From positions 31,281-95,280 of the forward strand of contig PHAB01000013.1 in the NCBI GenBank assembly GCA_002840275.1: 64,000 nt of DNA, in the 5' to 3' direction. Position 1 is the stretch's first letter; each line of letters opens with the position of its first letter. This stretch comes from Firmicutes bacterium HGW-Firmicutes-14 (lineage in GTDB: Bacteria > Bacillota > Thermincolia > Thermincolales > UBA2595). The notes beneath the pieces are model-generated. The model made no database searches. It worked only from the letters and a program-made list of their open reading frames with translations, and was not told the DNA's origin. Both the position numbers and the translations under genes were made by a program. Shown here piece after piece: positions 32,158-41,011 of the stretch.

Positions 32158-32964
32158 TTGTTTTTCCCCAAGAAACTAATGGCAGCGGCAACCGCCGGGA
32201 ACCTGGCAATTGCGGTCTGGAGTCCGGGAGCATATAATACCGCCGGAATCAGCCTGCGCCTTGCCAAAGAGGCCGCCAGACACACCAACACTGCTCTGGT
32301 TGAACTGCCCTGTATGGGTATCCCCAGGCTGGCCCTGGAAGCCGGTATTCTCAACAGGGCCAATCATACAGATGCAGCTATACTCGCATATGAAAGAAAT
32401 GGCAGTTCCCCCCTGAAATTCTGCCACAATATAAGCGACACTCTGGCGGTACTGCCTGCCAATCCCTATGCCCTGCCTGACCACCCGGTAGTGCATAAAG
32501 TTACCGGCAGCGATACCCTGCAGTCATTTCCCGGCTTTTTCCTGGACCAGGCCCGTACCGGCGGTTATAGTGCGGTAATTTTTGAGTGCCAGGGTGGGTT
32601 GGTTTCCCCAATGACCTTCTGTGCCCTCAGAAAATCCGGCAAGGTTCTCCTGGTGGTGGACGGGCCCTCTGATATCGCCTGGTCCCTGCTTAATAAGAAA
32701 CGCCTCACGGAAACCTACAATGTAAAAGAAAAGTTCTTCTATGTCACAACCGCCGGTAGTGAAAAATCCAAATATGGCATGGAAATTGAAAGAGTCCTCA
32801 AGTGCCCTTTTATTGCCCCCGATAAGCTGGCAGAAATTTTTACCGCCGCCCGGGGACAAGCCCCAGAGCAAATTCAGGGAGAAGATTCAGACCAGGGTTC
32901 AGAGAATACCGGCAGGTCAGTCAGCAAAATTCTGCCCTCAGGAAAGCAGGTGGCTGCCAAGTGA
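32158..32964 (+). CDS. TadZ/CpaE-like protein with degenerate P-loop
   Basis: About 268 residues from a TTG at 32158 with AAGGAAGGTG upstream (FFPKKLMAAATAGN). Position directly before the CpaF ATPase and the start WSPGAYNTAGISLRLAKEA match the place where MinD-like TadZ/CpaE proteins have the deviant Walker A (KGGxGKT); here Lys is absent and Tyr/Asn/Thr replace it. A hydrophobic beta strand VLLVVDGPSDIAW sits where Walker B would be. It likely binds nucleotide poorly or not at all and could position the pilus machine. It overlaps the ATPase gene by four bases. Confidence 0.6.
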   Translation: MFFPKKLMAAATAGNLAIAVWSPGAYNTAGISLRLAKEAARHTNTALVELPCMGIPRLALEAGILNRANHTDAAILAYERNGSSPLKFCHNISDTLAVLPANPYALPDHPVVHKVTGSDTLQSFPGFFLDQARTGGYSAVIFECQGGLVSPMTFCALRKSGKVLLVVDGPSDIAWSLLNKKRLTETYNVKEKFFYVTTAGSEKSKYGMEIERVLKCPFIAPDKLAEIFTAARGQAPEQIQGEDSDQGSENTGRSVSKILPSGKQVAAK

Positions 32965-34334
32965 CCCTGCTGCCCTTCAAACCTTATGAGTATACAGAAA
33001 TTCCCGGAGATTGTACTCACCCGGTAAGCATTTCTGACACTGAAAAGATATATAAAGCAGCCGAACAGGTCAGGCTTTATTTAAGGGAATGCCATTCCCA
33101 TCTCTTCGCCAAGTCATTATTATCCAGGGAGTCCCGAAATATACTGAAAGCGGTGATAGCAGATTATATCAAGGAAAACACGGAAATGCATATTCCGGGA
33201 CTGCCTGTGGAGAAGTGTATTAATGCCGTCCAGAATGAAATAGTCCATCTGGGGCCGATACAGGAAGCCCTCGATAACCCGGATGTTTCAAACATTGAAA
33301 TCAACGGTCCTCATGATATTTACCTGGAAGTCAGGGGAGAAGAAGTATACCGCCCTGACCTGGCCTTCCGGGATGAAGACCACCTCTACAGGGTCATTGA
33401 TAAGATGCTGCTGCCCATGGGCAAAAGCCTGACCGCAAATGAACCCCATGTTGATTCCCAGTTTGAGGGTTTCCGGATTTGTGCGGTGCTGGGAAAGGAC
33501 AAAGGCGGGATATCCAGTGACGGGCCGTCAGTATCCATCAGGAAATTCTCCCCGGATATCTTTACAGATGAAGAAATGATCAGGAGCGGCACCCTCAGCG
33601 CTGAAATGATTGACTTCCTCAAAGATGCGGTACCCGGAGGGTCAAACATAATAATCGGCGGGTCCACCAATTCCGGTAAAACCACTACCCTGATCAGGCT
33701 TCCCCTATACCTGGACAAACACGAACGGCTCATTACCATTGAGGATTCCCCTGAGATGTTGCTCAGACAGAAGAAAGCCTACAGGGAATACCGGAATATC
33801 GTAGCCCTTGAGACCAAGTTCCATGAAAACCCCAAAAGGAAATATGATATTGCCAAACTGACGGGAGTCAGCCTTAGAATGCGGCCCTTCAAGATAATTA
33901 TCGGGGAAGTGCGTTTCAGCGAGGCTGCCCGCCAGGCCCATGAGGCCATGAATACCGGGCATGCCCTTTACATGACGATCCACTGCAGTTCAGCCCGCCA
34001 TGCGGCCATCAGAATAGTACAACTGGCAGGGGACGGTTACAATGATGATGTGATAGCTGCCCAGTTGGCTGACAATGTAGACCTGATCTTTTTCCAGCAG
34101 AAAATAAAGAACCGGCGAATCATTACCGAAATTTCTGAACTGCTTGATTACGAAGGAGCCAAAAAACCTGTTGTCAGCCCTCTTTTCCGATGGAGAAAGA
34201 CCGGGGAAGAAAACGGAAATGTTACAGGACGGCATGTGAGGGTAGGCGCGATCTCGGGGGGCCTGGCCGACAAATGGCGAAACAACCTGATACCGGAAGA
34301 ACGGCTGCGGAGATGGCTTAACCCTGATACCTGA
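32961..34334 (+). CDS. cpaF: CpaF/TadA-family secretion ATPase
   Basis: The 457-residue ATPase powers pilus assembly. The N-terminal domain (about 1-200; HLGPIQEALDNPDVSNIEINGP) is typical of CpaF. The Walker A is GGSTNSGKTTT (about residue 233), followed by the Asp box ITIEDSPEM, the Walker B-like FKIIIGEVR and a His box region MTIHCSSARHA. It starts at a GTG overlapping the TadZ-like stop. It is cytoplasmic and should bind the TadB/TadC membrane proteins encoded next. Confidence 0.93.
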   Translation: MTLLPFKPYEYTEIPGDCTHPVSISDTEKIYKAAEQVRLYLRECHSHLFAKSLLSRESRNILKAVIADYIKENTEMHIPGLPVEKCINAVQNEIVHLGPIQEALDNPDVSNIEINGPHDIYLEVRGEEVYRPDLAFRDEDHLYRVIDKMLLPMGKSLTANEPHVDSQFEGFRICAVLGKDKGGISSDGPSVSIRKFSPDIFTDEEMIRSGTLSAEMIDFLKDAVPGGSNIIIGGSTNSGKTTTLIRLPLYLDKHERLITIEDSPEMLLRQKKAYREYRNIVALETKFHENPKRKYDIAKLTGVSLRMRPFKIIIGEVRFSEAARQAHEAMNTGHALYMTIHCSSARHAAIRIVQLAGDGYNDDVIAAQLADNVDLIFFQQKIKNRRIITEISELLDYEGAKKPVVSPLFRWRKTGEENGNVTGRHVRVGAISGGLADKWRNNLIPEERLRRWLNPDT

Positions 34335-34351
34335 ACAGGAGGTGAACTGTC

Positions 34352-35227
34352 ATAGAATCAATTATACCGGCATTCCTGGTGTTTCTGGGGGTGGTCCTGA
34401 GCTGCCTCATTCCTCCGGGAGCCAAAAAGAGAAATACCACCTGGCGGAATATAGACCTGGCCCGCTGCTTCGGGTACCGCGAGGTCAGCACCGAGGCCAG
34501 GGAAATCGGATGGGACCTGACCTCAGGGGAATTCCTCGGAATAGTTGTTTTTGCTGTAGCTGCCGGGGCAATCCTTGCGGTATTGTTTAAAAACCCCCTG
34601 ATAATTGTTGCCGGCGGTCTTGGCGGCTACTACCTTCCCAGGGTGCTGATAAAAAACTACAGGAAACGCCATCGGATGAGCCTCATGATGTCAATTCCGG
34701 ATTTCGGCCGCATGCTGATTGCCAGGCTCATAGACCACCACAGCATAGTCAGGGCTATGGAACTGACTCAGGATGACATTCACGGACCCATGAAGGTAAC
34801 TATTGAGGAATTTGTCAAGGATGTGGGGGTAGGACTGGGAGTCAGGCCCGCCCTTGATAATATGAGGGCAAAATTAGGTTTTCGTAAATTCAATACCCTT
34901 GCCGAAACTCTCGCTATTGCCCATGCAGAAGGTTATTCGGGCGAAGCCCTCAAGGCTATGGAAAAGGCAGTTGAAGCCATTGAAAACGATGTGCGGGCAA
35001 TAGAGGCCCTGGAAATAACCGCCCGGAAAAAGAAACGGGAACTGGCATGTGTTGTGGCCGCTTCCTGGGCATTCCCGGCAGTCCTTTCTTTCATGAATAC
35101 AGGTAATGTAAACATCTATCTTAATACTATCCCCGGAAAGGTTCTGATTTTTTTCTATCTTGTTTCAACCCTTTTTGTCCTGATTAAAGGTGAAGAATAC
35201 CTGAGCCTTAACCTGGAAGAGTTGTAA
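34352..35227 (+). CDS. tadB: TadB-like membrane platform protein
   Basis: About 291 residues with a T2SS GspF domain: N-terminal membrane helices (about 5-25 and 65-90), a conserved cytoplasmic helical domain with SIPDFGRMLIARLIDHHSIV and LAETLAIAHAEGYSG, and C-terminal helices. The ribosome site AGGAGG at 34337-34342 has no ATG/GTG/TTG in frame at normal distance; an ATA at 34352 (nine bases) would give an N-terminus ESIIPAFLVFLG. A GTG at 34379 is 36 bases away and would cut the first helix. The ATA start is a proposal. Forms the pilus platform with TadC. Confidence 0.8.
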   Translation: MESIIPAFLVFLGVVLSCLIPPGAKKRNTTWRNIDLARCFGYREVSTEAREIGWDLTSGEFLGIVVFAVAAGAILAVLFKNPLIIVAGGLGGYYLPRVLIKNYRKRHRMSLMMSIPDFGRMLIARLIDHHSIVRAMELTQDDIHGPMKVTIEEFVKDVGVGLGVRPALDNMRAKLGFRKFNTLAETLAIAHAEGYSGEALKAMEKAVEAIENDVRAIEALEITARKKKRELACVVAASWAFPAVLSFMNTGNVNIYLNTIPGKVLIFFYLVSTLFVLIKGEEYLSLNLEEL

Positions 35228-35271
35228 AGGAAGCCATCAGACAAAGAAAACTTACCTCAGGTGGAAAGAAG

Positions 35272-36183
35272 GTGAGGTTTATCGCTGTAATATGGTCTTA
35301 TATCCTGCCCCTGACGGTCTTTTTTATCACTGCCTGCCTTGTATCGGCTTTATCCGGCGGGGACAGGTCCGTCAGGCGCGCCATCCTGAAAGCCGGAGAT
35401 ATTATCCTGACAGAGCGGGAACTGCAAAAGCGGCAGGATGGAAAACTGGTCAGTATAGTGGCTGCCCTTTTAGCCAAACTTGAAAATGTCCTGGACGCGG
35501 AAAAATTTATCGGGTATAACATCAAACACATGCTCAGTCTCATGGGGGAGAAACGCCAGCCAGAAAGAATTTATGCCGACCATATCGTCACTGCCCTTCT
35601 GGCCGGTTGTGCATTTTTGGCTGTGCCTTTTATCACAGGTTTTATAGGATATATTCTCCTTTACCCGGTAGGGGTGGCAGTCATTTTGGCGGGACAGGCC
35701 CATAGAGTCAGGAAACGGTTCAAAGCCTGGCAGGCGGAAATTGTCAAAGACCTGCCCGAATTGATTGATAAAATGCGCATAAGCCTGGCCAGTGGTAAAG
35801 ATTACATCACAGCCCTTAAGACGGTAAGGGATAATTCCGGCCCCAGGCTTGCCACCATGCTGGAAAAACTCATTAATGACATGCAGATTATGAGACCGGC
35901 CCGGGCCCTGGATGAGTTCGCCACAGCCTTCGGAATGCCGGTTATGGTCAAGTTTGCGGCAGCAGTCAAGGTTGGTATTGAAGCCGGATACGAACAGGCT
36001 GAGGCCTATTTTGCCCATATAGAACATGACATCAGGGAACTCAGGAAACTTGCCCTTGAGGAGCTTACCAGAAACAAACCGGAAAAAGTGGTTTTCCTGA
36101 AAGCCGTAATGGTCCTTCACGCCATCGCCGCCTTCGCCCTGACCGCTGTTCACCTGTTCAGTAATCTATATCGTATCCTTTAG
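35272..36183 (+). CDS. tadC: TadC-like membrane platform protein
   Basis: The 303-residue protein begins at a GTG with AGGTGG upstream, has an N-terminal signal-anchor helix, two helices near residues 105-145, a GspF-type domain (LPELIDKMRISLASGKDYITA, then FATAFGMPVMVKFA) and a C-terminal helix. It is the usual partner of TadB. It is in the same plus-strand operon as the ATPase, 44 bp after tadB. Confidence 0.85.
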   Translation: MRFIAVIWSYILPLTVFFITACLVSALSGGDRSVRRAILKAGDIILTERELQKRQDGKLVSIVAALLAKLENVLDAEKFIGYNIKHMLSLMGEKRQPERIYADHIVTALLAGCAFLAVPFITGFIGYILLYPVGVAVILAGQAHRVRKRFKAWQAEIVKDLPELIDKMRISLASGKDYITALKTVRDNSGPRLATMLEKLINDMQIMRPARALDEFATAFGMPVMVKFAAAVKVGIEAGYEQAEAYFAHIEHDIRELRKLALEELTRNKPEKVVFLKAVMVLHAIAAFALTAVHLFSNLYRIL

Positions 36184-36216
36184 GTGAATTCCAGTAAACA
36201 ATAGGAGGTACCAATT

Positions 36217-36432
36217 ATGAATCGTTACTTTTTTGCGCCGGACCAGGTAAAGAAATTCCTATCCCAGTCTGTAAAAATACTTTTTAAAGACGAAAAGGGC
36301 GAAGGGATGGTTGGGTGGCTGCTGGCAACACTGCTTACCGTGGCTATAGTGGTGATTCTCCACGGCGCTATTACCGGCTGGCTTGAGCCATTTTGGGAAA
36401 CAGTACAGACCCGGATAGAGAGTATTGTATAA
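36217..36432 (+). CDS. Small Flp-like pilin candidate
   Basis: The 71-residue protein has a basic leader (MNRYFFAPDQVKKFLSQSVK), a possible prepilin site in DEKGEGMVGW, one long hydrophobic helix (about 29-52) and a short amphipathic tail with Trp and Phe. Size and position after TadC fit a Flp-type major pilin. Unlike classical Flp pilins, no Glu is found at position +5 of the mature form if cleavage is after Gly. AGGAGG precedes the ATG. A prepilin peptidase is not seen in the window. Confidence 0.7.
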   Translation: MNRYFFAPDQVKKFLSQSVKILFKDEKGEGMVGWLLATLLTVAIVVILHGAITGWLEPFWETVQTRIESIV

Positions 36433-36436
36433 GAAG

Positions 36437-36928
36437 ATGTCTGCCAATTATGCAAAACCGTTCAAAACGAAACCGTTCAAAACGGCCGGGTTACCTGGAA
36501 TGCTAAAATCAATCCTGACCGGAGAAAAAGGTGAGAGCCCCCTCACCTTTCCGGTACTTATTCTGATAACGGTAATGGTCCTGTACATGGGGGTTGATAT
36601 CCTGGGCATATATTCCACCAACCAGAAGCTCAGGGCAGCAGCATCGGAAACCCTGACCCTCATTAAAATGGAGAACGGCTGGGACAGTGATACCCAGCAG
36701 TTTTTTGACGACATGCTGAGAAAGGCGGGATTGTCGCCCGGTACCGTCACCGTTCATTATGCCACACCCAAAAACCAATCCCCTCCGGTGCAGAGGGGAG
36801 ACACAGTTGTCCTTGAAGTAAGCACAAGCTATGAGGTCAGGTCCCTGAAACCTCTGGGCACGACTATTTCAGCCCCCGTCAGGGTCAGGCTTTCCGGACT
36901 GGCACAGGAGTTCGTCCGCCAGCAGTGA
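36437..36928 (+). CDS. Pseudopilin-like protein (TadE/DUF4320 type)
   Basis: About 163 residues from an ATG at 36437 with a weak ribosome site. A basic leader (AKPFKTKPFKTAGLPG) precedes EKGESPLTFPVLILITVMVL, a prepilin-like site and membrane helix. The extracytoplasmic part (about 60-160) is beta-rich. It resembles TadE-like minor pilins or DUF4320 proteins. It follows the small pilin by four bases and should be co-translated. Confidence 0.65.
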   Translation: MSANYAKPFKTKPFKTAGLPGMLKSILTGEKGESPLTFPVLILITVMVLYMGVDILGIYSTNQKLRAAASETLTLIKMENGWDSDTQQFFDDMLRKAGLSPGTVTVHYATPKNQSPPVQRGDTVVLEVSTSYEVRSLKPLGTTISAPVRVRLSGLAQEFVRQQ

Positions 36929-36950
36929 AGTGAACCGGGAGGAGTATAAA

Positions 36951-37391
36951 TTGAAGACAATGTGGGCAATGTTGGGAGCGCTGTTGCTAAGCATACTTGT
37001 CCTTGACCTGGGAATGGTTTATGTCACTTACCATAAAATATCAGGAACCGCAGAACATGCTTTGGACGCAGCCCTGGTAGCAGGGATCAAAATGGAAGAT
37101 GCCAGCCTGGGCAAAATGCATATTGATGAAGTGACTGCAAGGCTTGCCGCTGTTGAAGTATTCCGGGAAGACCTGAACCTTGACACCGGCCTCGAAAATG
37201 ATATCATGAAAAACACCCTGATTACTGTTACCATTTACCAGGACCTAAATCCGGACCATCCGGGGTCCCGGCCGTATCTGGAAGGAACGGTAAAGACCGG
37301 CGTGACAGCTGTTTCCCCAAGGCTGTTCGGCCAGGAGGGGTTCCCCATAACGGTACGGAAAACCCGGTTCCATATGTCCAAATATAAGTAG
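36951..37391 (+). CDS. TadE/TadG-like pseudopilin
   Basis: About 146 residues from a TTG at 36951 with GGGAGGAG upstream. An N-terminal helix (TMWAMLGALLLSILVLDLGM) is followed by a surface domain containing AEHALDAALVAGIKM and DLNLDTGLENDIM. Such single-helix proteins act as minor pilins in Tad loci. It overlaps none of its neighbours and precedes the CpaB-like gene by 43 bp. Confidence 0.6.
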   Translation: MKTMWAMLGALLLSILVLDLGMVYVTYHKISGTAEHALDAALVAGIKMEDASLGKMHIDEVTARLAAVEVFREDLNLDTGLENDIMKNTLITVTIYQDLNPDHPGSRPYLEGTVKTGVTAVSPRLFGQEGFPITVRKTRFHMSKYK

Positions 37392-37434
37392 AAACCCCCA
37401 CAAGAACGAGTCGATTAAGAAGGAGGAACTATAG

Positions 37435-38316
37435 TTGAAAAGGTGGATGAGGATAACCCTGATACTGGCTGCCGGTCTGGCTGCGGCAGGAATAACTTTT
37501 GTCCTGAACAGGGCTTACATATCTGAACATACCCGTTTTGAGAATGTTGTCATAGCTATGGAAAACACCTATCCTTATAGCCCCCTGCAAAAATATCAGC
37601 TGGCCAAACGGGTTAAGTCCTCCATCCCTGAAGATGCGGTCCTGAATACTGAATTTCTGACGGGAAAGAAATGGTATGCCGGGCACCTGGGCATAGGTGA
37701 AGGAGATATTATCAGAAAATCGAGGATTAAAGACTCTGCCGGTACCCCATTTGGCGAAGCAGTGGCGCTGGAAGGCGGAAAAGTATTGGTAGGGGTTAAG
37801 ACAGACCAGGTCCTGTCTGCCGGTGGGTCAATTAAACCGGGAGTTTTGGTAAATGCCATTGTTTTCATCCCCGGTGACGGGCGCAGCAGGCCGGATGACA
37901 TTGTCATAACTCCTGAAAGGGAGCCATTGCTGGGCGGCCTTCTGATTAAAGATGTACAAAACGCTGATTCCTCTGCTCCAGGCGGCAAAGGCCGTGAAGC
38001 CCTGCCGGTAGTTGCGGTGATCGAAACATCCATGCAGGCGGCCCAAAAACTGGTGCTGTACCAGGAGACCGGCAAGGTATACCTGGCGCCTGTGGGGGTT
38101 AACACCAAGACTGTTTTCAGGGTAAACACTGCAGAGTCACCGGTGCAGGGTTCAGCACCTGCACGAGATTCCGCACCGGTGCAGGCCTCAGCACCTGGTA
38201 CTGCTGCTCCGGCCGCAGCAGAACCGTTACCTGCCGCGCAAACTTCACCTCCTCCGCCTTCCCCCCCGTCTGGACAAACCGGTATACCCCCAGGTGACCG
38301 GGTAAGAACGAGATAG
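37435..38316 (+). CDS. CpaB/RcpC-like SAF-domain pilus assembly protein
   Basis: The 293-residue protein starts at a TTG (AGGAGG upstream), has a signal-anchor (ITLILAAGLAAAGITFVL), an SAF-like region with KWYAGHLGIGEGDIIRKSRI and LSAGGSIKPGVLVNAIVFIP, and a C-terminal Ala/Pro/Ser-rich tail (about 235-290) with SAPxxxSAP repeats. CpaB proteins sit outside the membrane and stabilise the pilus. The low-complexity tail may span or bind peptidoglycan. Confidence 0.75.
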   Translation: MKRWMRITLILAAGLAAAGITFVLNRAYISEHTRFENVVIAMENTYPYSPLQKYQLAKRVKSSIPEDAVLNTEFLTGKKWYAGHLGIGEGDIIRKSRIKDSAGTPFGEAVALEGGKVLVGVKTDQVLSAGGSIKPGVLVNAIVFIPGDGRSRPDDIVITPEREPLLGGLLIKDVQNADSSAPGGKGREALPVVAVIETSMQAAQKLVLYQETGKVYLAPVGVNTKTVFRVNTAESPVQGSAPARDSAPVQASAPGTAAPAAAEPLPAAQTSPPPPSPPSGQTGIPPGDRVRTR

Positions 38317-38351
38317 TCAAGAAGGACGAGATAGTCAAAAGGAGTATTATT

Positions 38352-39140
38352 ATGCGGTATATCCATACAATTAAACCCCTTGGTAACCGGAGGCTCCTGG
38401 CAGGGTCATGTATGCTCATATTGCTGCCCCTTTTTTTCCTGTGCTTCACCCAGACCGCCCGGGCGGGGAAAGACCCGAATATCCTTTTCAATGGCTGCCA
38501 GGTTCTTTTTCAGGGTGAAAAGCCCTATATAGACCAAAACAACTGCACCCAAGTACCGGCAGATTTCGCCGCCGATTATCTGGGAGCGGTTATCAGCCAG
38601 GACACCAGTCAGAAAACCATCAGTATAACAAAAGGAGATACCGGTATTATTTTGTGGACAGAAGAAAAAAAAGCCCTGGTCAACGGGCGGGAAGTATCAC
38701 CTGATTCCGGTGCGGTCAATAGGAATGGCACGGTCATGGTACCCCTGCGTTTAGTCTGTGAAACCCTGGGCTCCGGGGTGGAATGGGTTGCCGAAACCAA
38801 GACCATCAGGGTTACCCTGGATAATGGTTATATCCTTCCAGAAAGCACCTGTTTAAGTATCATCGCCCCACCTCCCGGAAACCCTGATAAAATAGGGCTT
38901 AGTATCCTGCTTTTCCTGGACCGGGACCTGGACAAACAATATGATGATATACATTTCATTATGACCGGAATCTTCGACACCATTCAGGCTGATGAAATAG
39001 TTAAACATATTGGGCAAAAAAAAACACCCAAAGACAATCTTCCATACAGAAAATGGGTCAGGGATGACCGGGCGGTTACCGCTGGATCTGAACCGGGAGA
39101 CAGCTCCATAAGTATCATCATCTGGGAGACCGGAGGGTGA
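38352..39140 (+). CDS. Secreted copper amine oxidase N-terminal (stalk) domain protein
   Basis: The 262-residue protein has a signal peptide (about 1-38, ending ARA) and a copper amine oxidase N-terminal-like domain, with ISQDTSQKTISITKGD and GTVMVPLRLVCETLGSGVEW as recognisable elements. These stalk domains occur widely in Firmicute surface proteins and do not imply oxidase activity. A C-terminal region (about 165-262) is unrecognised. It is the last gene of the Tad-like operon before a terminator. AAAGGAG precedes the ATG. Confidence 0.75.
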   Translation: MRYIHTIKPLGNRRLLAGSCMLILLPLFFLCFTQTARAGKDPNILFNGCQVLFQGEKPYIDQNNCTQVPADFAADYLGAVISQDTSQKTISITKGDTGIILWTEEKKALVNGREVSPDSGAVNRNGTVMVPLRLVCETLGSGVEWVAETKTIRVTLDNGYILPESTCLSIIAPPPGNPDKIGLSILLFLDRDLDKQYDDIHFIMTGIFDTIQADEIVKHIGQKKTPKDNLPYRKWVRDDRAVTAGSEPGDSSISIIIWETGG

Positions 39141-39152
39141 AGCTGAAACTTT

Positions 39153-39176
39153 ATGCGCGGCTGCGCATTTTGTTTT
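39153..39176 (+). terminator. Terminator of the Tad-like operon
   Basis: ATGCGC-GGCT-GCGCAT hairpin is followed by TTTGTTTT. Confidence 0.7.
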
Positions 39177-39994
39177 CAATTCAGGACAAACCGTTCTATT
39201 ATTTCAATTACCCCTTTAAAGGTGGGATGGGTGCATACATAATCGGCTTTTTCCTTCAGTAAAGCAGGCGCATTAGCAACTGCTGCGCCGATTCCGGCGG
39301 CTTTCAGCATCTCTTCATCATTCCAGCCGTCACCGATGGCAATCACATCTTTCGCCTCTATCCCCAGTCTCCGGCACAGATCCATCAGGGCTGATCCCTT
39401 GGAAACACCCGGGTGGTTGATATCAATGAAAAACGGCTTGGAATTAGCCAGGTATACCCGGTCTCCAAAATGCTCCCTGAGGATACCTGTCAGCCGGGCG
39501 ACTTCTTCCTCACTGTCCCGGATAACCACCATTATTGGGTCCTCAGTAATAACTTCGTGCAGGGGGACCTTTCGCAAAAACTGTATCTTTAGAGCCTGCT
39601 GATACCTTCGGGATGCCTCTTCCGGGGCATCGGTATAAAAGGCATCATTGACATTGACAAATCTCTGGGCAGTCCCATTTTCCGTAAGCTTCAGGGCCTC
39701 AATGGCCAGTTCCCTCTTCATGGTCCACTGGCAGATTAGTTCACCGTTCCCCGGCTTCCTTACCACAGCTCCATTAGAGGCGATCACCGGCAATACAATT
39801 TCCAGATCACTCACAAAAGGCAGGGCCGAAGGATACAGCCTGCCGGTAGCCACAGCCAGTTCAACACCCCTGGCCCTGGCCCTGTTTACTGTTTCCAAAA
39901 GCTCGGGCATAACCCTGTATTGGTCATCAAGAAGAGTTCCGTCAAGGTCAGCTGCTATCAATTTAAATTTATGCTTGCCATTTTCATTGCTCAT
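39176..39994 (-). CDS. HAD-superfamily Cof-type phosphatase, last gene of the cobalamin operon
   Basis: The 272-residue protein has the HAD motif I ADLDGTLLDD, motif II VIASNGAV, motif III Lys in GVSKGSAL and motif IV IGDGWNDEEM, with the C2-type cap of Cof/YidA hydrolases. It would remove phosphate from a small metabolite. Its ATG overlaps the stop of cbiC by four bases, so it is translationally coupled to the cobalamin genes. A missing phosphatase of the pathway (for instance for alpha-ribazole phosphate) is a possible role; alternatively it is a general phosphatase. Confidence 0.88.
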   Translation of the reverse strand: MSNENGKHKFKLIAADLDGTLLDDQYRVMPELLETVNRARARGVELAVATGRLYPSALPFVSDLEIVLPVIASNGAVVRKPGNGELICQWTMKRELAIEALKLTENGTAQRFVNVNDAFYTDAPEEASRRYQQALKIQFLRKVPLHEVITEDPIMVVIRDSEEEVARLTGILREHFGDRVYLANSKPFFIDINHPGVSKGSALMDLCRRLGIEAKDVIAIGDGWNDEEMLKAAGIGAAVANAPALLKEKADYVCTHPTFKGVIEIIERFVLN

Positions 39995-40611
39995 GCCAAT
40001 TTAAGCAGGGCATTAAGAGCCGCCACCGCTATGGTACTCCCTCCCCGGGTTCCTTCCACCGTTATATAGGGAACCGGTGTTTCAATCAGCAGTTCCTTTG
40101 ATTCTTTGGCCCCTACAAATCCTACCGGAGTCCCCACAACAAGGGCAGGCTTCAATTCTCCCCTGCTGACCATTGCACAGAGCTCAAAAAGAGCCGTGGG
40201 GGCATTTCCGATGGCAATTATGCCGCCTTCCAGTTTCGGGGCAGCCTTGGCCACAGCTATCATTGCCCTGGTCTTGCCGGTTCTTTTAGCTTCAGCAGCC
40301 ACCTCTGGATCTTTAATCAGGCACATGGTCTGAATATTGAACTGTTCCAGTTTAACCGGGCTTATACCGGACCGCAGCATCTGGACATCAGTGAAAATGG
40401 GCCGGCCTTCCCTCATCGCACCAAGACCTGCATCTACGGCATCCGGGCTTATTTTTATCAATTTGGCAATATTTACGTCTCCGGTTGTATGAACAATCCT
40501 CCTGATAATCTGCCTTTCCCCTTCCGGGAGTTCCCTGAGGCTGGGAAGGCAGGTTTCAATTATGTCCATACTGGTATCTTCAATCGCCCGGGGATCTTGA
40601 ATAAATTCCAT
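39991..40611 (-). CDS. cbiC: Precorrin-8X / cobalt-precorrin-8 methylmutase
   Basis: The 206-residue enzyme moves the C11 methyl to C12, forming (cob)yrinate. Family features include ERQIIRRIVHTTGD with its catalytic His, VQMLRSGI, AIGNAPTALFEL, VVGTPVGFVGAKESKELL and TVEGTRGGSTIAVAALNALL. It is at the 3' end of the cobalamin operon and overlaps cbiX by one base. AGG-type site lies in the end of cbiX. Confidence 0.96.
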   Translation of the reverse strand: MEFIQDPRAIEDTSMDIIETCLPSLRELPEGERQIIRRIVHTTGDVNIAKLIKISPDAVDAGLGAMREGRPIFTDVQMLRSGISPVKLEQFNIQTMCLIKDPEVAAEAKRTGKTRAMIAVAKAAPKLEGGIIAIGNAPTALFELCAMVSRGELKPALVVGTPVGFVGAKESKELLIETPVPYITVEGTRGGSTIAVAALNALLKLA

Positions 40612-40994
40612 TAAGAAACCTCCTCAATCCTGTCTAAGACTATTTCCACGAGCCTGTGGTCAGCACCCAGATGGTTGGCCAGGACTATTTCAACATCAGG
40701 GTTTTTCACCTTTTCCATGGCAATCACCGCTGGGATATCTTCCTGCATATGAACCCCGTTATAGAGGAAAAACGGTACAATTACAACCTTCTTTGCCCCC
40801 ATTATAATAACCCTATCCAAGGCTTCGGGCAGGTCGGGTTTATTGAACTGGAGAGAAGCAACTTCAACAATTTCACACCGGGACTTGACTTTTACCATCT
40901 CTCCGTATCTCCTGAGAGTTTCAAGCGCCTGTGGAGCCTTGCTTCCATGCCCCAGAACAATAATCCCCATTTTTGTATTGGTTCCCATCCCCAT
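40611..40994 (-). CDS. cbiX: Sirohydrochlorin cobaltochelatase, short CbiX form
   Basis: The 127-residue protein inserts Co2+ into sirohydrochlorin. Metal-binding His residues are visible in IIVLGHGSKA and YNGVHMQEDI, and LPEALDRVIIMGAKKVVIVPFFLY is typical. The length fits the small CbiX found in archaea and some Firmicutes, which acts as a homodimer. AGGGGAG lies eight bases before the ATG. It commits the operon to the cobalt-early (anaerobic) route. Confidence 0.92.
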   Translation of the reverse strand: MGMGTNTKMGIIVLGHGSKAPQALETLRRYGEMVKVKSRCEIVEVASLQFNKPDLPEALDRVIIMGAKKVVIVPFFLYNGVHMQEDIPAVIAMEKVKNPDVEIVLANHLGADHRLVEIVLDRIEEVS

Positions 40995-41011
40995 TTTCTT
41001 TTCTCCCCTTA

